Shown in pieces: positions 35,566-44,801 of a stretch of 64,000 nt of DNA. The stretch spans positions 267,535-331,534 of the forward strand of contig NZ_JACKUK010000023.1 of assembly GCF_025822765.1 (NCBI RefSeq), written 5' to 3'. Position numbers and translations under genes: made by a program. This DNA is from Mycobacterium barrassiae. GTDB lineage: Bacteria > Actinomycetota > Actinomycetes > Mycobacteriales > Mycobacteriaceae. Under the pieces are notes generated by a model that saw only the letters and a program-made list of their open reading frames with translations, had not been told where the DNA came from and made no database searches. How positions within the stretch are numbered: position 1 is the first letter of the stretch; the number at the start of each line of letters is the position of its first letter.

Positions 35566-36725
35566 GTGGTCTTCGCCACCGGCGCAGCATAGGCCGGGCG
35601 GCCGAGGCCCAGCACGTGTTGCGCGATCATGTTGCGGAACACCTCGAGGGTGCCGCCGTAGATGCCGGTGGGTCCGGCCAACCGGAAGATGTACTCGGCT
35701 CCCCCGTCGTCGGCGGCGCCCGAAGTCCCGACGGGCAGCGCTGATTCGGTCCCGAGGAGGTCCATCAGGTCCGGGGTCAGGTCACGCATGGTCTGTGCGA
35801 TCGCCACCCTGCCGAACATCCCCGGCGCGCTCATCGCCGCTTCCATCCGCGCGATGCTGCGCCCCAACCGGTATCGCGCCGCGTCATCGTGCGGTGCTTT
35901 CGCGGCCACCCCGTCGATGGCCTCGGCGAGCAGCAGCACGTGTTCGGTCATCGCCGCGATCTTGTCCAGGCCGTCGTCACCCCGATCGATCGTGCCGTGC
36001 TCGTCGTTGAGCGCTTCCCGCAGCACGGCCCAGCCGCCGTTGACCTCACCGATCCGGTACCTGTCGTCGACGCGCACATCGCTGTAGTACGTGATGTTGG
36101 TGCGGTCGCCGTCCACGGTGCGCAGCGGCTGAATCTCGACACCCGGCGAGTCCAGCGGCACGAGGAACATGGTGAGGCTCTGATGTTTGGGCGCGTCGGG
36201 GTCGGTGTTGGTGATCAGGAAGACGTATTGGGCGTTCTGCGCATTGGACGTGAACATCTTGGAGCCGTTGATGATCCATCCGTTCCCGTCGCGCACCGCC
36301 CGCGTCTTGCAGGTGGCGACGTCGGATCCGCCCTCGGGCTCCGTGTAACCCAGGCAGAGCCGGACCTGCCCCGACAACGCCCGCTCCATCACCTCAGCTT
36401 TTAATTCCTCTGATCCGAAGTCCCGCACGGCCCTGGCAACCATCGCCGTCGTGCCCCAGTGGAACCACGGTGTGTGGGCGCGGCCGATCTCGAGGTTCCA
36501 GATACGACGGCGTAGGCGCGAGAAACCGCCGTCGGCTTCGTCCTTGAAATCGCTTGCCAGATATCCGGCTTCGCCCAGCGCCAGGTGCACGCCTTCGTCG
36601 AAGTTCTCGCCTGTCTGCCGGTCCCGCTCGATGACCTCGTCGGTGACGATCTCCTTCAGAAAGCTGCGCAGGTCGTGCTGAAACGCCCGGTCCTCGTCCG
36701 GCAGTTCGACGTGTGAGAAATCCAC
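35562..36725 (-). CDS. Acyl-CoA dehydrogenase
   Basis: 387 residues from GTG 36725. FAD-binding TEPEGGSDVATCKT, the MFTSNAQNAQYVFLIT core segment, and C-terminal GIYGGTLEVFRNMIAQHVLG. The sequence style resembles mycobacterial FadE paralogs used on steroid side chains and branched acids. No partner subunit is adjacent, so a homomeric enzyme is assumed. Its promoter region holds a 26-bp regulon element shared with the divergent GAP-family gene. Confidence 0.9.
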   Translation of the reverse strand: MDFSHVELPDEDRAFQHDLRSFLKEIVTDEVIERDRQTGENFDEGVHLALGEAGYLASDFKDEADGGFSRLRRRIWNLEIGRAHTPWFHWGTTAMVARAVRDFGSEELKAEVMERALSGQVRLCLGYTEPEGGSDVATCKTRAVRDGNGWIINGSKMFTSNAQNAQYVFLITNTDPDAPKHQSLTMFLVPLDSPGVEIQPLRTVDGDRTNITYYSDVRVDDRYRIGEVNGGWAVLREALNDEHGTIDRGDDGLDKIAAMTEHVLLLAEAIDGVAAKAPHDDAARYRLGRSIARMEAAMSAPGMFGRVAIAQTMRDLTPDLMDLLGTESALPVGTSGAADDGGAEYIFRLAGPTGIYGGTLEVFRNMIAQHVLGLGRPAYAAPVAKTT

Positions 36726-36735
36726 CAGTTGAGCG

Positions 36736-36761
36736 TGACACTTTCTCGCCCATCTGTAAAG
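36736..36761. promoter_or_regulatory. 26-bp regulon element, site 3
   Basis: TGACAC at 36736 and TGTAAAG at 36755-36761, 19-bp phase, between the divergent acyl-CoA dehydrogenase (36725) and GAP-family (36794) genes. Confidence 0.65.
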
Positions 36762-36793
36762 TCATGCCGAGTCTGTCTGTAGAGTCTCGTCCG

Positions 36794-37447
36794 ATGTGGT
36801 CAGTGTTGAGCCAGCTTTTGGCGCCGGCGATGGTGGTCGCGGTATCACCGTTCTCGATAATCGTCGCCATTTTTCTCGTCCTCCACACCGACCGCGCCCA
36901 GGCAAACGGCTGGGCATTTTTGGCTGGCCGACTGCTTGCCCTGGCCGCTGTGACGGTGGCTGTCCTGCAGGCGCCGCGCCTCATCGGCAGCCTCAACCGG
37001 CCTGCCTCGCCGGGTGTGTTCATCGTTCTCGGCGTCGTACTCGTGCTGATCGGCGTGTGGGTCTGGTTGCGACGGGACCGGATGACCGAGGAGCCAGCGT
37101 GGCTGGCCAGGCTCGACCGGCTCTCGCCCGTCGGCGCAGCGGCGATCGGAATACTGCTCGTGGTGTCGAATCCGAAGATGCTGGCCGCCACCGCTGCTGC
37201 CGGATTGCTGATCGGCACTGCGGGCGTCGGCATCGCCGGCGCAGGTGGCGCGGTCGTGTACTACTCCGCCGTCGCGAGTTCGACGGTCGCCGTTCCGGTA
37301 CTCGCCTACGCAGCGGTCGGCGCACGCACCCACGAGCAGCTCTCCCGCTTCAAAAAGTGGCTGCACCACCACAACGGACACGTCACCGCCGTCATCCTGT
37401 TGGCTGCCGGAATCGCCTTGCTGTTCACCGGAATCATCGGACTCTAA
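36794..37447 (+). CDS. GAP/Sap-family membrane protein (LysE-like)
   Basis: 217 residues from ATG 36794 with about six hydrophobic segments (LAPAMVVAVSPFSIIVAIFLV, VFIVLGVVLVLIGVWVWL and others). The first helix with a Pro-Phe pair and the NPKMLAA segment between helices are typical of the GAP family that includes Sap (sulfolipid-addressing protein). Probably exports or supports export of a lipid or small molecule. First gene of a pair with the SRPBCC protein. Confidence 0.78.
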   Translation: MWSVLSQLLAPAMVVAVSPFSIIVAIFLVLHTDRAQANGWAFLAGRLLALAAVTVAVLQAPRLIGSLNRPASPGVFIVLGVVLVLIGVWVWLRRDRMTEEPAWLARLDRLSPVGAAAIGILLVVSNPKMLAATAAAGLLIGTAGVGIAGAGGAVVYYSAVASSTVAVPVLAYAAVGARTHEQLSRFKKWLHHHNGHVTAVILLAAGIALLFTGIIGL

Positions 37448-37463
37448 CCGAAGGAGTAAGACC

Positions 37464-37943
37464 TTGGGCATCGTCACCACAAGCTCGGAAACGGCATTCA
37501 GCCAACCGCCGGATGCGATCTACGATTTCGTGACGAATCCCGCCAACTGGACCAAGACGTACCCCGGCGGTCCAGATATCCGCAACCTGCCGGACCGGTT
37601 ACCGCTGCAGGTCGGCGACACCTGGGACGAGGCCCATCCCGATCCCGCCAAGGATCGCGTCTTCACCTGGCAGCTGGCGATGGCGGTACGGCCAAGCCTG
37701 TTCGTGTTCAGCTCCGTCGGGCGCCTGGGACACGACAGTCAGGGCGAGGGCGGGCTCGAGGGCCGCATGACGATCGAGTACCACTTCACGGCGCCGGGTG
37801 ACGGCGTAACGCTCTTCCGCCGGACCATGACCATCGAGGCCTACCGGCACGCACCGCTCACCGACGGCTTCTTCCGGATGGTCAATCCGGCCCACATCGA
37901 CGCCTATCACGCCGCGGTGGCGCGGGAACTCACTGCGACGTAG
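37464..37943 (+). CDS. SRPBCC (START/Bet v1-like) family protein
   Basis: 159 residues from TTG 37464, chosen because AAGGAG (37451-37456) sits 7 nt upstream and the domain begins directly: SSETAFSQPPDAIYDFVTNPANWTK. A hydrophobic-ligand-binding fold; function unknown. It follows the GAP-family gene by 16 bp and its end overlaps the convergent esterase by 14 bp. Confidence 0.78.
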   Translation: MGIVTTSSETAFSQPPDAIYDFVTNPANWTKTYPGGPDIRNLPDRLPLQVGDTWDEAHPDPAKDRVFTWQLAMAVRPSLFVFSSVGRLGHDSQGEGGLEGRMTIEYHFTAPGDGVTLFRRTMTIEAYRHAPLTDGFFRMVNPAHIDAYHAAVARELTAT

Positions 37944-38856
37944 CCGAGAACACCTTCCGCAGCGCCGCTCCCTGCATCTCGAACAGCCGGCGGCTCGTCT
38001 CCCACTCCGGCAGCAGCGAGTCGAACCCGTGGCAGGTGCCGGGAAAGACGTGGAGTTCGGTCGCGACGCCGGCCTCCATCAGTCTGCGCGCATAGTCGAC
38101 GGCTTCGTCTCGCAAGGGATCGAGTTCCGAGCAGGTGATCAACGCGCTTGCGACACCGGACAACTCGGGTGCCCGGCCGGGCGCGGCGTCCGCAGGCACA
38201 GATCCGTCGCCGACGTAGTGCCGCCACATCTGTTCGACCGCCGGTCGGTCGAACCCGGGGGTGGCGACGAATTCGTCCTTGGACGGCGTCGGGCGGTCGT
38301 CGAGCACGGGCTGGTGCAGCAGTTGGAACACGACCGGTGGCGCGGCATCCTCGGCCGCGCACTGTGCCAGCCGTGCGGCGAGTGCCGCACCGGCGCTGCT
38401 GCCGGCCACCGCGATCCTGCCGGTGTCCACACCCAGTTCGGTCGCGTTCTCGGCTACCCCGGTGAGCACCGTCATCGCGTCGTCGCGCGCCGCGGGGTAC
38501 GGGTGTTCGGGGGCCAACCGGTAGTCGACGGAGATGACTGTGCAGCCGCCCTGCCGGGCTAATTGAACGCACTGCCGGTGATCCGTGTCGAGGTTGCCGA
38601 GCACGAAAGCCCCTGAGTGGCAGTAGATCACCACGGGTGATGGAGCTGCCGCGCCTCGATAGATGCGCACTGGCACGGCGCCCATGTCGTGCTCGTCGAT
38701 TTCCACCCCGGCGGTGTTGACGTCTCGCGCGGCGTCGGCGCGGCGCTGATTCAGGGAGTCGCGAACTACGCCGAGCACGGTCGGCGACAGGTCGGTTCTG
38801 GCCTCCGCCAGGTGACGCAGCGCGGGGTCGAGTCGCGCGACGAAGTCCGCCTCCAT
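37930..38856 (-). CDS. Alpha/beta hydrolase fold-3 (HSL-family) esterase
   Basis: 308 residues. HSL-type oxyanion region is YCHSGAFVLG (HSG instead of HGG), nucleophile elbow GSSAGAA, acid in SELDPLRDEA, and His in CHGFDSL. All catalytic residues are present. It is the last gene of the 7-gene minus operon, 4 bp after the BVMO, which fits hydrolysis of the ester formed by Baeyer-Villiger oxidation. Confidence 0.92.
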   Translation of the reverse strand: MEADFVARLDPALRHLAEARTDLSPTVLGVVRDSLNQRRADAARDVNTAGVEIDEHDMGAVPVRIYRGAAAPSPVVIYCHSGAFVLGNLDTDHRQCVQLARQGGCTVISVDYRLAPEHPYPAARDDAMTVLTGVAENATELGVDTGRIAVAGSSAGAALAARLAQCAAEDAAPPVVFQLLHQPVLDDRPTPSKDEFVATPGFDRPAVEQMWRHYVGDGSVPADAAPGRAPELSGVASALITCSELDPLRDEAVDYARRLMEAGVATELHVFPGTCHGFDSLLPEWETSRRLFEMQGAALRKVFSATSQ

Positions 38857-38860
38857 GGCA

Positions 38861-40369
38861 CTACCGGTTCGCCGTGCTGTGGGATCCCACCTCGACGGCG
38901 GGCAGTCGCGCGGGAGGTTCGAAGGTGTATTCGGCAGGCCGGAAGCGACGCGTCATCCCCCAGAACGCCCGCGCGCTGCGCGGCCACTGGGTCACGACCC
39001 GACCGTTGGGCGCGCGGAAGTAGTTGCTGCACCGGGTCAACCACACGGTGCCCTGCATCCATTCGTCGATCCTGGCGATGAAATCCGTCATCGTCGTGGT
39101 GCGCACCGCAACGTAGGACTTACGCTTGCGCCGCATGTACTTCAGGGCACGCACGATGTAGTGAGCCTGCGCCTCCAGCATGAAGATCACGCTGTTGGAG
39201 CCGACGTTGGTGTTCGGGCCGTACAGCATGAAGAAGTTCGGGAAGCCCGGGACCGCCATGCCCAGATACGCATACGCTCCGTCGCTCCACGTCTCACGCA
39301 AAGAGGTGAATTCTTCACCGACGACGTCGATCTGACCCAGATAGTCCGCTGCGGCGTAACCCGTCGCGCACAGTACGACGTCGACGTCGAGTTCGCGGCC
39401 GTCGGCGGTCACCAGCGAGCGGGAGCGCAGCGCCTTGGCCGGACTCGACACCACCTCGACGTGCGACTGCGTGAGGGTCTGTAGGTAGTCGGTCGCGAAC
39501 ACCAACCGCTTGCAGCCGAACGGGTGCTCGGGAGTCAGCCTGCGCCGCAACTCCTCGTCCGGCACCGCGGCTTCGAGGGTGCGCAGGGCGATGTCCCGGA
39601 ACTCCTGGGTCTTGTCGCTGCCGTTCTCGATGACGCCGATGTTGGACTCGCTACGCAGCCACAGCCGCGTCCGATAGACCTTCTTGGCGAACGGAACATG
39701 AGCGAACAGCCACTTCTCCCGATCGGTATAGGGACGGTCGGGTTTGGGCAGGATCCACGTCGGCGAGCGCTGCACCGAGTACACCTTCTTGGCCACCTTC
39801 GCGACCTCGGGGATCAACTGTGCCGCCGTCGACCCGGTGCCGAGGACGGCCACCCGCGCATCCGCGAGATCGGCCGAGTGGTCCCACCGCGCGGTGTGCA
39901 TCAGCGTCCCGGTGAACGGCTCCTCCTCGACGAGATCGGGAAGCACCGGCTGGGTGAACAGACCGACCGCCGAGACCACCACGTCGAAGGTGTAGGACTC
40001 GCCTGCCGTGGTGATGAGCTGCCACGTTCTGGTCTCGGCGTCCCAACTGGCCGAAGCGATCTCAGTCTGGAGTTTCAGATGTCTGTCGAGCTGATAGCGC
40101 TCGGCGCAGCGCTCAAAATACTCCAGAATCTCCGGTTGCGCGGACCAGAGGCGCGACCAGTGCGCGTTGAGGTCGAACGAGTACGAGTAGAGGTGCGACT
40201 TCACATCGCAGGCCAGCCCGGGGTACGTGTTGATTCGCCACGTGCCGCCGACACCGTCTTCCCTGTCGAAGATCGTGAAGTCGTCGAACCCGTTCTTTCT
40301 CAGGAAGATTCCCAGCGCCAGACCGCCCGGGCCGGCGCCGATGATTCCCACCGAGAGCGATTTCGCCAT
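38861..40369 (-). CDS. Flavin-containing Baeyer-Villiger-type monooxygenase
   Basis: 502 residues from ATG 40369. FAD Rossmann motif GIIGAGPGGLALGI, the Baeyer-Villiger fingerprint FxGxxxHxxxWD (FTGTLMHTARWD), then an NADPH Rossmann motif AVLGTGSTAAQLI. It inserts oxygen next to a ketone to make an ester or lactone. It is preceded in the operon by SDR, aldolase, ADH and P450, and followed by the esterase, an ordered oxidation route. Confidence 0.92.
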   Translation of the reverse strand: MAKSLSVGIIGAGPGGLALGIFLRKNGFDDFTIFDREDGVGGTWRINTYPGLACDVKSHLYSYSFDLNAHWSRLWSAQPEILEYFERCAERYQLDRHLKLQTEIASASWDAETRTWQLITTAGESYTFDVVVSAVGLFTQPVLPDLVEEEPFTGTLMHTARWDHSADLADARVAVLGTGSTAAQLIPEVAKVAKKVYSVQRSPTWILPKPDRPYTDREKWLFAHVPFAKKVYRTRLWLRSESNIGVIENGSDKTQEFRDIALRTLEAAVPDEELRRRLTPEHPFGCKRLVFATDYLQTLTQSHVEVVSSPAKALRSRSLVTADGRELDVDVVLCATGYAAADYLGQIDVVGEEFTSLRETWSDGAYAYLGMAVPGFPNFFMLYGPNTNVGSNSVIFMLEAQAHYIVRALKYMRRKRKSYVAVRTTTMTDFIARIDEWMQGTVWLTRCSNYFRAPNGRVVTQWPRSARAFWGMTRRFRPAEYTFEPPARLPAVEVGSHSTANR

Positions 40370-40373
40370 CAGT

Positions 40374-41096
40374 TCATCCGATCTGCAAGGACTGCCCGCC
40401 GTCGACGACGAGTTCGGATCCGGTGATGAACGAGGCGTGATCGGATACCAGGAAGGCCACCGCGTCGGCGATCTCCATCGGTGTCCCGAGCCGGCCCTTC
40501 TCGGCGAGTCGCGCCTGCGTCGCCGCGTCGAGCATCGGAGTCTCGACCGGTCCGGGCAGCACGGCGTTGACACGGATACCCGATGGTGCAAGCTCTGCGG
40601 CCGCGATCTGGGTGAGGCCCCGCAAAGCCCACTTCGATGAACCGTACGCCGCGTGGTTGGGGAATGCGCGGATCGCACCGGTGCTGCAGGTGTTGACGAT
40701 CGCCGCGCCGTCGGCCCGCCGCAGGTGCTCCAGTGCGGCTTGGATCCCCAGGAACGGCCCGAGGCAATTCACCCGCCAGCTGCTCTCGAATCCCGCAGCG
40801 GTCTCGTCGGCGAGCGAAGCACGGTGCAGGACACCGGCATTGTTGACCAGCGTGGTCAGCGAGCCGAACCGGTCGGCGGTCTGCTGCACCGCGCTGCCCC
40901 ACTGCCCTTCGGACGTGACGTCGAGTTCAACGGCGAGTACATCCTTACCGAGCTCGTCGACGCCCGCCTTCAGTTCACTGACCAGCAGGTCGCACGCCGC
41001 TACCCGGAAGCCGTCCGACAACAGCCGTTTGACGATCGCCGCGCCCTGCCCGCGGGCCGCACCGGTGACCAGGGCGACGCGGGTCGCCGACGTCAC
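40374..41096 (-). CDS. Short-chain dehydrogenase/reductase
   Basis: 240 residues from GTG 41096, which overlaps the aldolase stop in a GTGA. Motifs: VTGAARGQGAAIV, NNAGVLH, Ser in NTCSTGA, and YGSSK (catalytic Tyr and Lys). The C-terminus ITGSELVVDGGQSLQIG is classical. It probably oxidises a secondary alcohol to the ketone used by the BVMO; substrate unproven. Confidence 0.9.
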   Translation of the reverse strand: MTSATRVALVTGAARGQGAAIVKRLLSDGFRVAACDLLVSELKAGVDELGKDVLAVELDVTSEGQWGSAVQQTADRFGSLTTLVNNAGVLHRASLADETAAGFESSWRVNCLGPFLGIQAALEHLRRADGAAIVNTCSTGAIRAFPNHAAYGSSKWALRGLTQIAAAELAPSGIRVNAVLPGPVETPMLDAATQARLAEKGRLGTPMEIADAVAFLVSDHASFITGSELVVDGGQSLQIG

Positions 41097-41836
41097 TGCG
41101 CCTCCTCGAGGTGTGCGGCTGCGCCACGTCGCAGCGCCTGTGATTCCGATGTCAGCGTGATCATGCGAAAGCCCAATTCGGCCATGGCTTTTCCGTGGGT
41201 TCCGGAGCCTGCGTGAATACCTGCTACCAATCCGGCTGAGGACGCGCCTGCCTGGATCCGTTCCATCGCGTCGCGCACCGACGGTTCGCTCCATGCCTGT
41301 GCCGGGGTGTGCCCCAGCGAGATCGCCAGATCGGCGGGGCCGACGTACACGCCGGACAGCCCGGGGACGGCGCAGATCTCGTCGAGCGCCGACACTCCCC
41401 GCACCGTCTCGATCATCGCGAACACACTGACGCGTTCCTCGTGCGCGGCGGGATCGAGACCGAGGCTCGCACTCAGCGGTCCGTAGCTGCGCACACCCGC
41501 GGGTGCGTACCGGGTTGCGGCCACAGCGGCGGCGGCCGTTTCCGCCGATTCGACCATGGCGATGATGACCGCGTCGGCGCCGGCGTCGAGCACCCGACCG
41601 ATGGGCGCGGGATCCGCAGACGGCAGCCGCACCGCGGTGGCGATCGGGACGTGCTCGAGCCGTCGCAGCAGCAGCGCGACGTCGGCCTCGTCGAGATAGC
41701 CGTGCTGGACGTCGAATCCGACGTAGTCGTAGCCCGCCCTGGCGAACTCCTCGGGCCCGATGATGGTCGGCCCCACCACCCATCCGCCCCAGATCTGTCG
41801 CTTCGCGGCGAGGGCGTCCTGCAACCTGCTGGTCAT
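41093..41836 (-). CDS. HpcH/HpaI-family aldolase
   Basis: 247 residues from ATG 41836. Class II aldolase features: GYDYVGFDVQHGYLD, metal ligand Glu in FAMIETVRG, and Asp in GVYVGPADLAISLG. It cleaves or forms hydroxy-keto acids with pyruvate or a similar donor. Overlaps the ADH stop and the SDR start by 4 bp each. Confidence 0.88.
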   Translation of the reverse strand: MTSRLQDALAAKRQIWGGWVVGPTIIGPEEFARAGYDYVGFDVQHGYLDEADVALLLRRLEHVPIATAVRLPSADPAPIGRVLDAGADAVIIAMVESAETAAAAVAATRYAPAGVRSYGPLSASLGLDPAAHEERVSVFAMIETVRGVSALDEICAVPGLSGVYVGPADLAISLGHTPAQAWSEPSVRDAMERIQAGASSAGLVAGIHAGSGTHGKAMAELGFRMITLTSESQALRRGAAAHLEEAQ

Positions 41837-42801
41837 TCGGCGATCGCGATCTTCACGCGTTCGGGCACCGGCCGGCAGGCCAGATCGAACGCCGACTGCA
41901 CGTCGTCGACACCAAACGTGTGGGTGACGTAGGCCGCCAACAGCTCGGGATGGTCCTTGGCAAACTCGTTGGCGGCGGCCAGAACTCGCCGGCGCTCGAG
42001 TGTCACGCCGGACTTGAGCGTCAGATTCTTGCGCAGCATGGCACGCATGCTGATCGGATAGCTGTCGTCGTCGGGCACTCCGAAATAGAGCACGGTGCCA
42101 CCCGGCGCTGCAGCGTCGATCGCGTGGCCGAGGGTCGCGACCTGATGACCGACCGCCTCGATCACGACGTCCGGCCGATCGTTGGGCTCCAGGTGGCTCA
42201 CCCACCGGTCGCTGGTCGCACGCACGATGGAGTCCACCCCGAATTCCTTGCCGACGCCGTCACGGTCGACGGGGTCGACACCGGTCACGTGGCGCGCCCC
42301 CAGAGCCTTTGCCGCATAGGAGAACAACAGCCCGATCGAACCCTGTCCGATGACGGCGACGTGCTGACCCTTCAGCGCATCGAGCTGCTCCAACGCATAC
42401 AGCACGCACGCGAGTGGCTGCAGGGCGACGGCGTGGGCCGGGCTCAGCGCGGGATCGTAGGGCGCCAGCCCGTCGCCGTCGGCCACCACGAGTCCCATCA
42501 GACCGTCGAAGCCCGAGGCCCAGCCAACGACGCGGTCGCCGACCCGGTGGTCGTCGTGACGGCTCGCCAGCACCTCCCCGACCACCTCGTGGACGGGAAA
42601 GCCGACCATTTCGGCCGCGTTCAGCCCGGTGTCGCCGGCGATCTTCCCGCGCACCCCACGAAACGGCGGCAGGTCGCTGCCGCAGACGCCTGCCGCCATG
42701 AAGCGCAGCAGCACCTGACGGTCACCGAGATCGTCAGCGGTCTTGGCGGGAACAACCAGGCGCTCAAAGGTATAGGGCGCAACGAGTCGATATGCCCACA
42801 C
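41833..42801 (-). CDS. Zinc-type (MDR) alcohol dehydrogenase
   Basis: 322 residues from GTG 42801. GroES-like N-terminus with AAGVCGSDLPPFRGVRG; NAD-binding segment AVIGQGSIGLLFSYAAKALG. The four-cysteine structural zinc lobe is not obvious. It starts 1 bp after the P450 stop. Likely oxidises the alcohol made by the P450. Confidence 0.87.
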   Translation of the reverse strand: MWAYRLVAPYTFERLVVPAKTADDLGDRQVLLRFMAAGVCGSDLPPFRGVRGKIAGDTGLNAAEMVGFPVHEVVGEVLASRHDDHRVGDRVVGWASGFDGLMGLVVADGDGLAPYDPALSPAHAVALQPLACVLYALEQLDALKGQHVAVIGQGSIGLLFSYAAKALGARHVTGVDPVDRDGVGKEFGVDSIVRATSDRWVSHLEPNDRPDVVIEAVGHQVATLGHAIDAAAPGGTVLYFGVPDDDSYPISMRAMLRKNLTLKSGVTLERRRVLAAANEFAKDHPELLAAYVTHTFGVDDVQSAFDLACRPVPERVKIAIAE

Positions 42802-42802
42802 C

Positions 42803-44038
42803 TCACACCTCCACCGGCAGGTTATTCCAGCTCCACTGGAAGCTCGACGGCGGGCGCGCGGCGCCCTCGCTGATTATCCGCCAGTCCGGCACCCGCTTGA
42901 GCCATTCGGTGACCATGACCGCGATTTCGAGGCGGGCCATGTGCACGCCGAGGCAGAAATGCTGCCCGCGGCCGAACGCCAGCAGACGTTCGATGCGGCG
43001 GTCCCAGATGAATTCTTCGGGCTCGGGATACTCGCGCTCGTCGCGGTTGGCCGAGGCGAGCAGCGTGATGACCCGCTGGCCGGGATTCATCGTCGTGTCG
43101 TGCAGGGTGAACGGTTTGCGCAGCGTGCGCGCAAACCATTGCGCGGGTGCGCAATAGCGGATCATCTCCTCACGCGCGACGGGGACGTTGGCGTCGAGAT
43201 CGGAACGTACGGCTGTCAACTGGTCGGAATGCCTGCCCAACTCCCAGAGTCCGTGCGCGACGATCTTGGGCACGGTTTCGGTGCCGCCGATGAAGACGCC
43301 GAGCATCTGCACCGCCGCCTCCATGTCGGAGAGCGCGGAACCATCGGGAAGGCGATAGTCGATGAGCGCGTCGGCGATCGGCAGTTCAGCGCCCTCGCCG
43401 GCACGCCTGCGTTCGATGATCGGAACCAGATATTCCAGATAACCGGGCCGGGCGTTGGCCACCTCCACCCCGCTGCCCGGCTCCGCCAAGCTCCCGGCGT
43501 TGACGGTCGCCAGCACCTCGGACGCCAAATCGACCGGCAGCCCGACCAATTCGCATACCACCGACGCCGCGACGATGCCGCCATAGTCTTGCGTCAGGTC
43601 GAACGTCCCGCGCGGCAGTAGTTCGTCGAGTCGCTCATTGGCCAGGGTGCGGATCCGATCCGCCCACGTGGAAACGGATCTCGGCCGGAACTGGCTCGAC
43701 GTGCACCGCCGCACCGAGTCATAGATCGGGGCGTCGAAGTTCGCGTGAAACGGCAACGGGTGCAGCGGCGGATCGGGCACCGGACCGTCGTTCCTCTTCG
43801 CCAAAACCGTTGCCGCGGGCAGTGTTCCCTCGGAGGCGACGAACGTTCCGTCGTTGATCCCCAACACCTGCCAGATGTCCTCGAACCGCGACAACGCGAA
43901 GGTGTCCCACTTGTCGATGTAGTACACCGGATGTTCGTCACGCAGCACGCGGTAGTACGACGGCGGGTCGGCCATCACCGCGGGATCGAACGGATCGTAG
44001 GAGAACTTCGGCATCGTCTGCGTCGCTTGTGAGTTCAT
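42803..44038 (-). CDS. Cytochrome P450
   Basis: 411 residues. Heme-binding loop FGRGQHFCLGVH with the Cys thiolate, K-helix EMIR within REEMIRYCAP, and I-helix GGTETVPK. A soluble bacterial class I P450 that needs a ferredoxin; the nearest one is encoded at 47461. It would hydroxylate the pathway substrate. Coupled upstream to the NIPSNAP gene by a 4-bp overlap. Confidence 0.93.
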   Translation of the reverse strand: MNSQATQTMPKFSYDPFDPAVMADPPSYYRVLRDEHPVYYIDKWDTFALSRFEDIWQVLGINDGTFVASEGTLPAATVLAKRNDGPVPDPPLHPLPFHANFDAPIYDSVRRCTSSQFRPRSVSTWADRIRTLANERLDELLPRGTFDLTQDYGGIVAASVVCELVGLPVDLASEVLATVNAGSLAEPGSGVEVANARPGYLEYLVPIIERRRAGEGAELPIADALIDYRLPDGSALSDMEAAVQMLGVFIGGTETVPKIVAHGLWELGRHSDQLTAVRSDLDANVPVAREEMIRYCAPAQWFARTLRKPFTLHDTTMNPGQRVITLLASANRDEREYPEPEEFIWDRRIERLLAFGRGQHFCLGVHMARLEIAVMVTEWLKRVPDWRIISEGAARPPSSFQWSWNNLPVEV

Positions 44039-44748
44039 TGGAGCGGGGACGGGGGTAGCGCCTGCAGTATCGAGTCCTCCCAGCCGTCACGCAGCGCGGG
44101 CGCGACGCTCATCCAGGTGACGATCTCCGCGGGCGGGCTCTCCTTCCACGACGGGTAGTGGTTTTCGAAGCAGTCCCAGTCGCCGTCGAGCGCCCAGTAG
44201 TGGATCACCTCGTTGAATCGGAAGGTCGTGATGAACGAACCAAGCCAACGCTTTCCGGTGCGCTCCGACCACGGCACGTACAGCCGCTCGAGTTCCCTGA
44301 TGTAGTCGTCCTGGCGCCCCGGCTTGGTCTGCATGATCTCCTGGATCACCAGGCCTGCACCGAATCCGGTCTCCTTCAGCTGAGCCAGCGTCCGGTTGTA
44401 CTTGCCGGCGTACATGATTCGGCCCTCACCGGATGCGCGGATCTCGGCGAGGAACGTCGACCATTTGGCCGCCGCGCCCGCGTGGCTACCGCCGCGCGCC
44501 TGCGCCCGTCCGATGCGGGCATAGTCGGCGAACGCGTCGATCTCCCAGATGATCGTCACCTGCGGCCAATGCCCGTTGTACGGCGTGGTCTCCCATATCG
44601 CGAACAGGCGCGCGCCGAGGTCCTCCATCATCGGCTGATAGACCTCGCCGAAGACCTCTATGAAGCGATCGCTGCGCCCTTCACCCAAGGCAATCGTCTC
44701 GTGAAGGTAGAGAAGCGTGTGGCCGTAGAACTTCTTCAAGGCAGGCAC
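44035..44748 (-). CDS. NIPSNAP-family protein
   Basis: 237 residues from GTG 44748 (GTG 44781 lies inside the operator and is less likely). N-terminal LYLHETIALGEGRSDRFIEVF and C-terminal EWERLYV-type repeat (ELERLYVPWSERTGKRW) show two ferredoxin-like NIPSNAP domains. Function not known; these genes are common in hydrophobic-compound catabolic clusters. First gene of the 7-gene minus operon. Confidence 0.75.
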   Translation of the reverse strand: MPALKKFYGHTLLYLHETIALGEGRSDRFIEVFGEVYQPMMEDLGARLFAIWETTPYNGHWPQVTIIWEIDAFADYARIGRAQARGGSHAGAAAKWSTFLAEIRASGEGRIMYAGKYNRTLAQLKETGFGAGLVIQEIMQTKPGRQDDYIRELERLYVPWSERTGKRWLGSFITTFRFNEVIHYWALDGDWDCFENHYPSWKESPPAEIVTWMSVAPALRDGWEDSILQALPPSPLQ

Positions 44749-44775
44749 CCAGTTGACAGTCGCACCCTGCGAGCG

Positions 44776-44801
44776 TGACACTTGTGCCGTGATTTGTAAA
44801 G
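44776..44801. promoter_or_regulatory. 26-bp regulon element, site 4
   Basis: TGACAC at 44776 and TGTAAAG at 44795-44801, 19-bp phase, between the divergent NIPSNAP-led operon (44748) and the SMP-30 gene. It therefore controls the main catabolic operon. Confidence 0.68.
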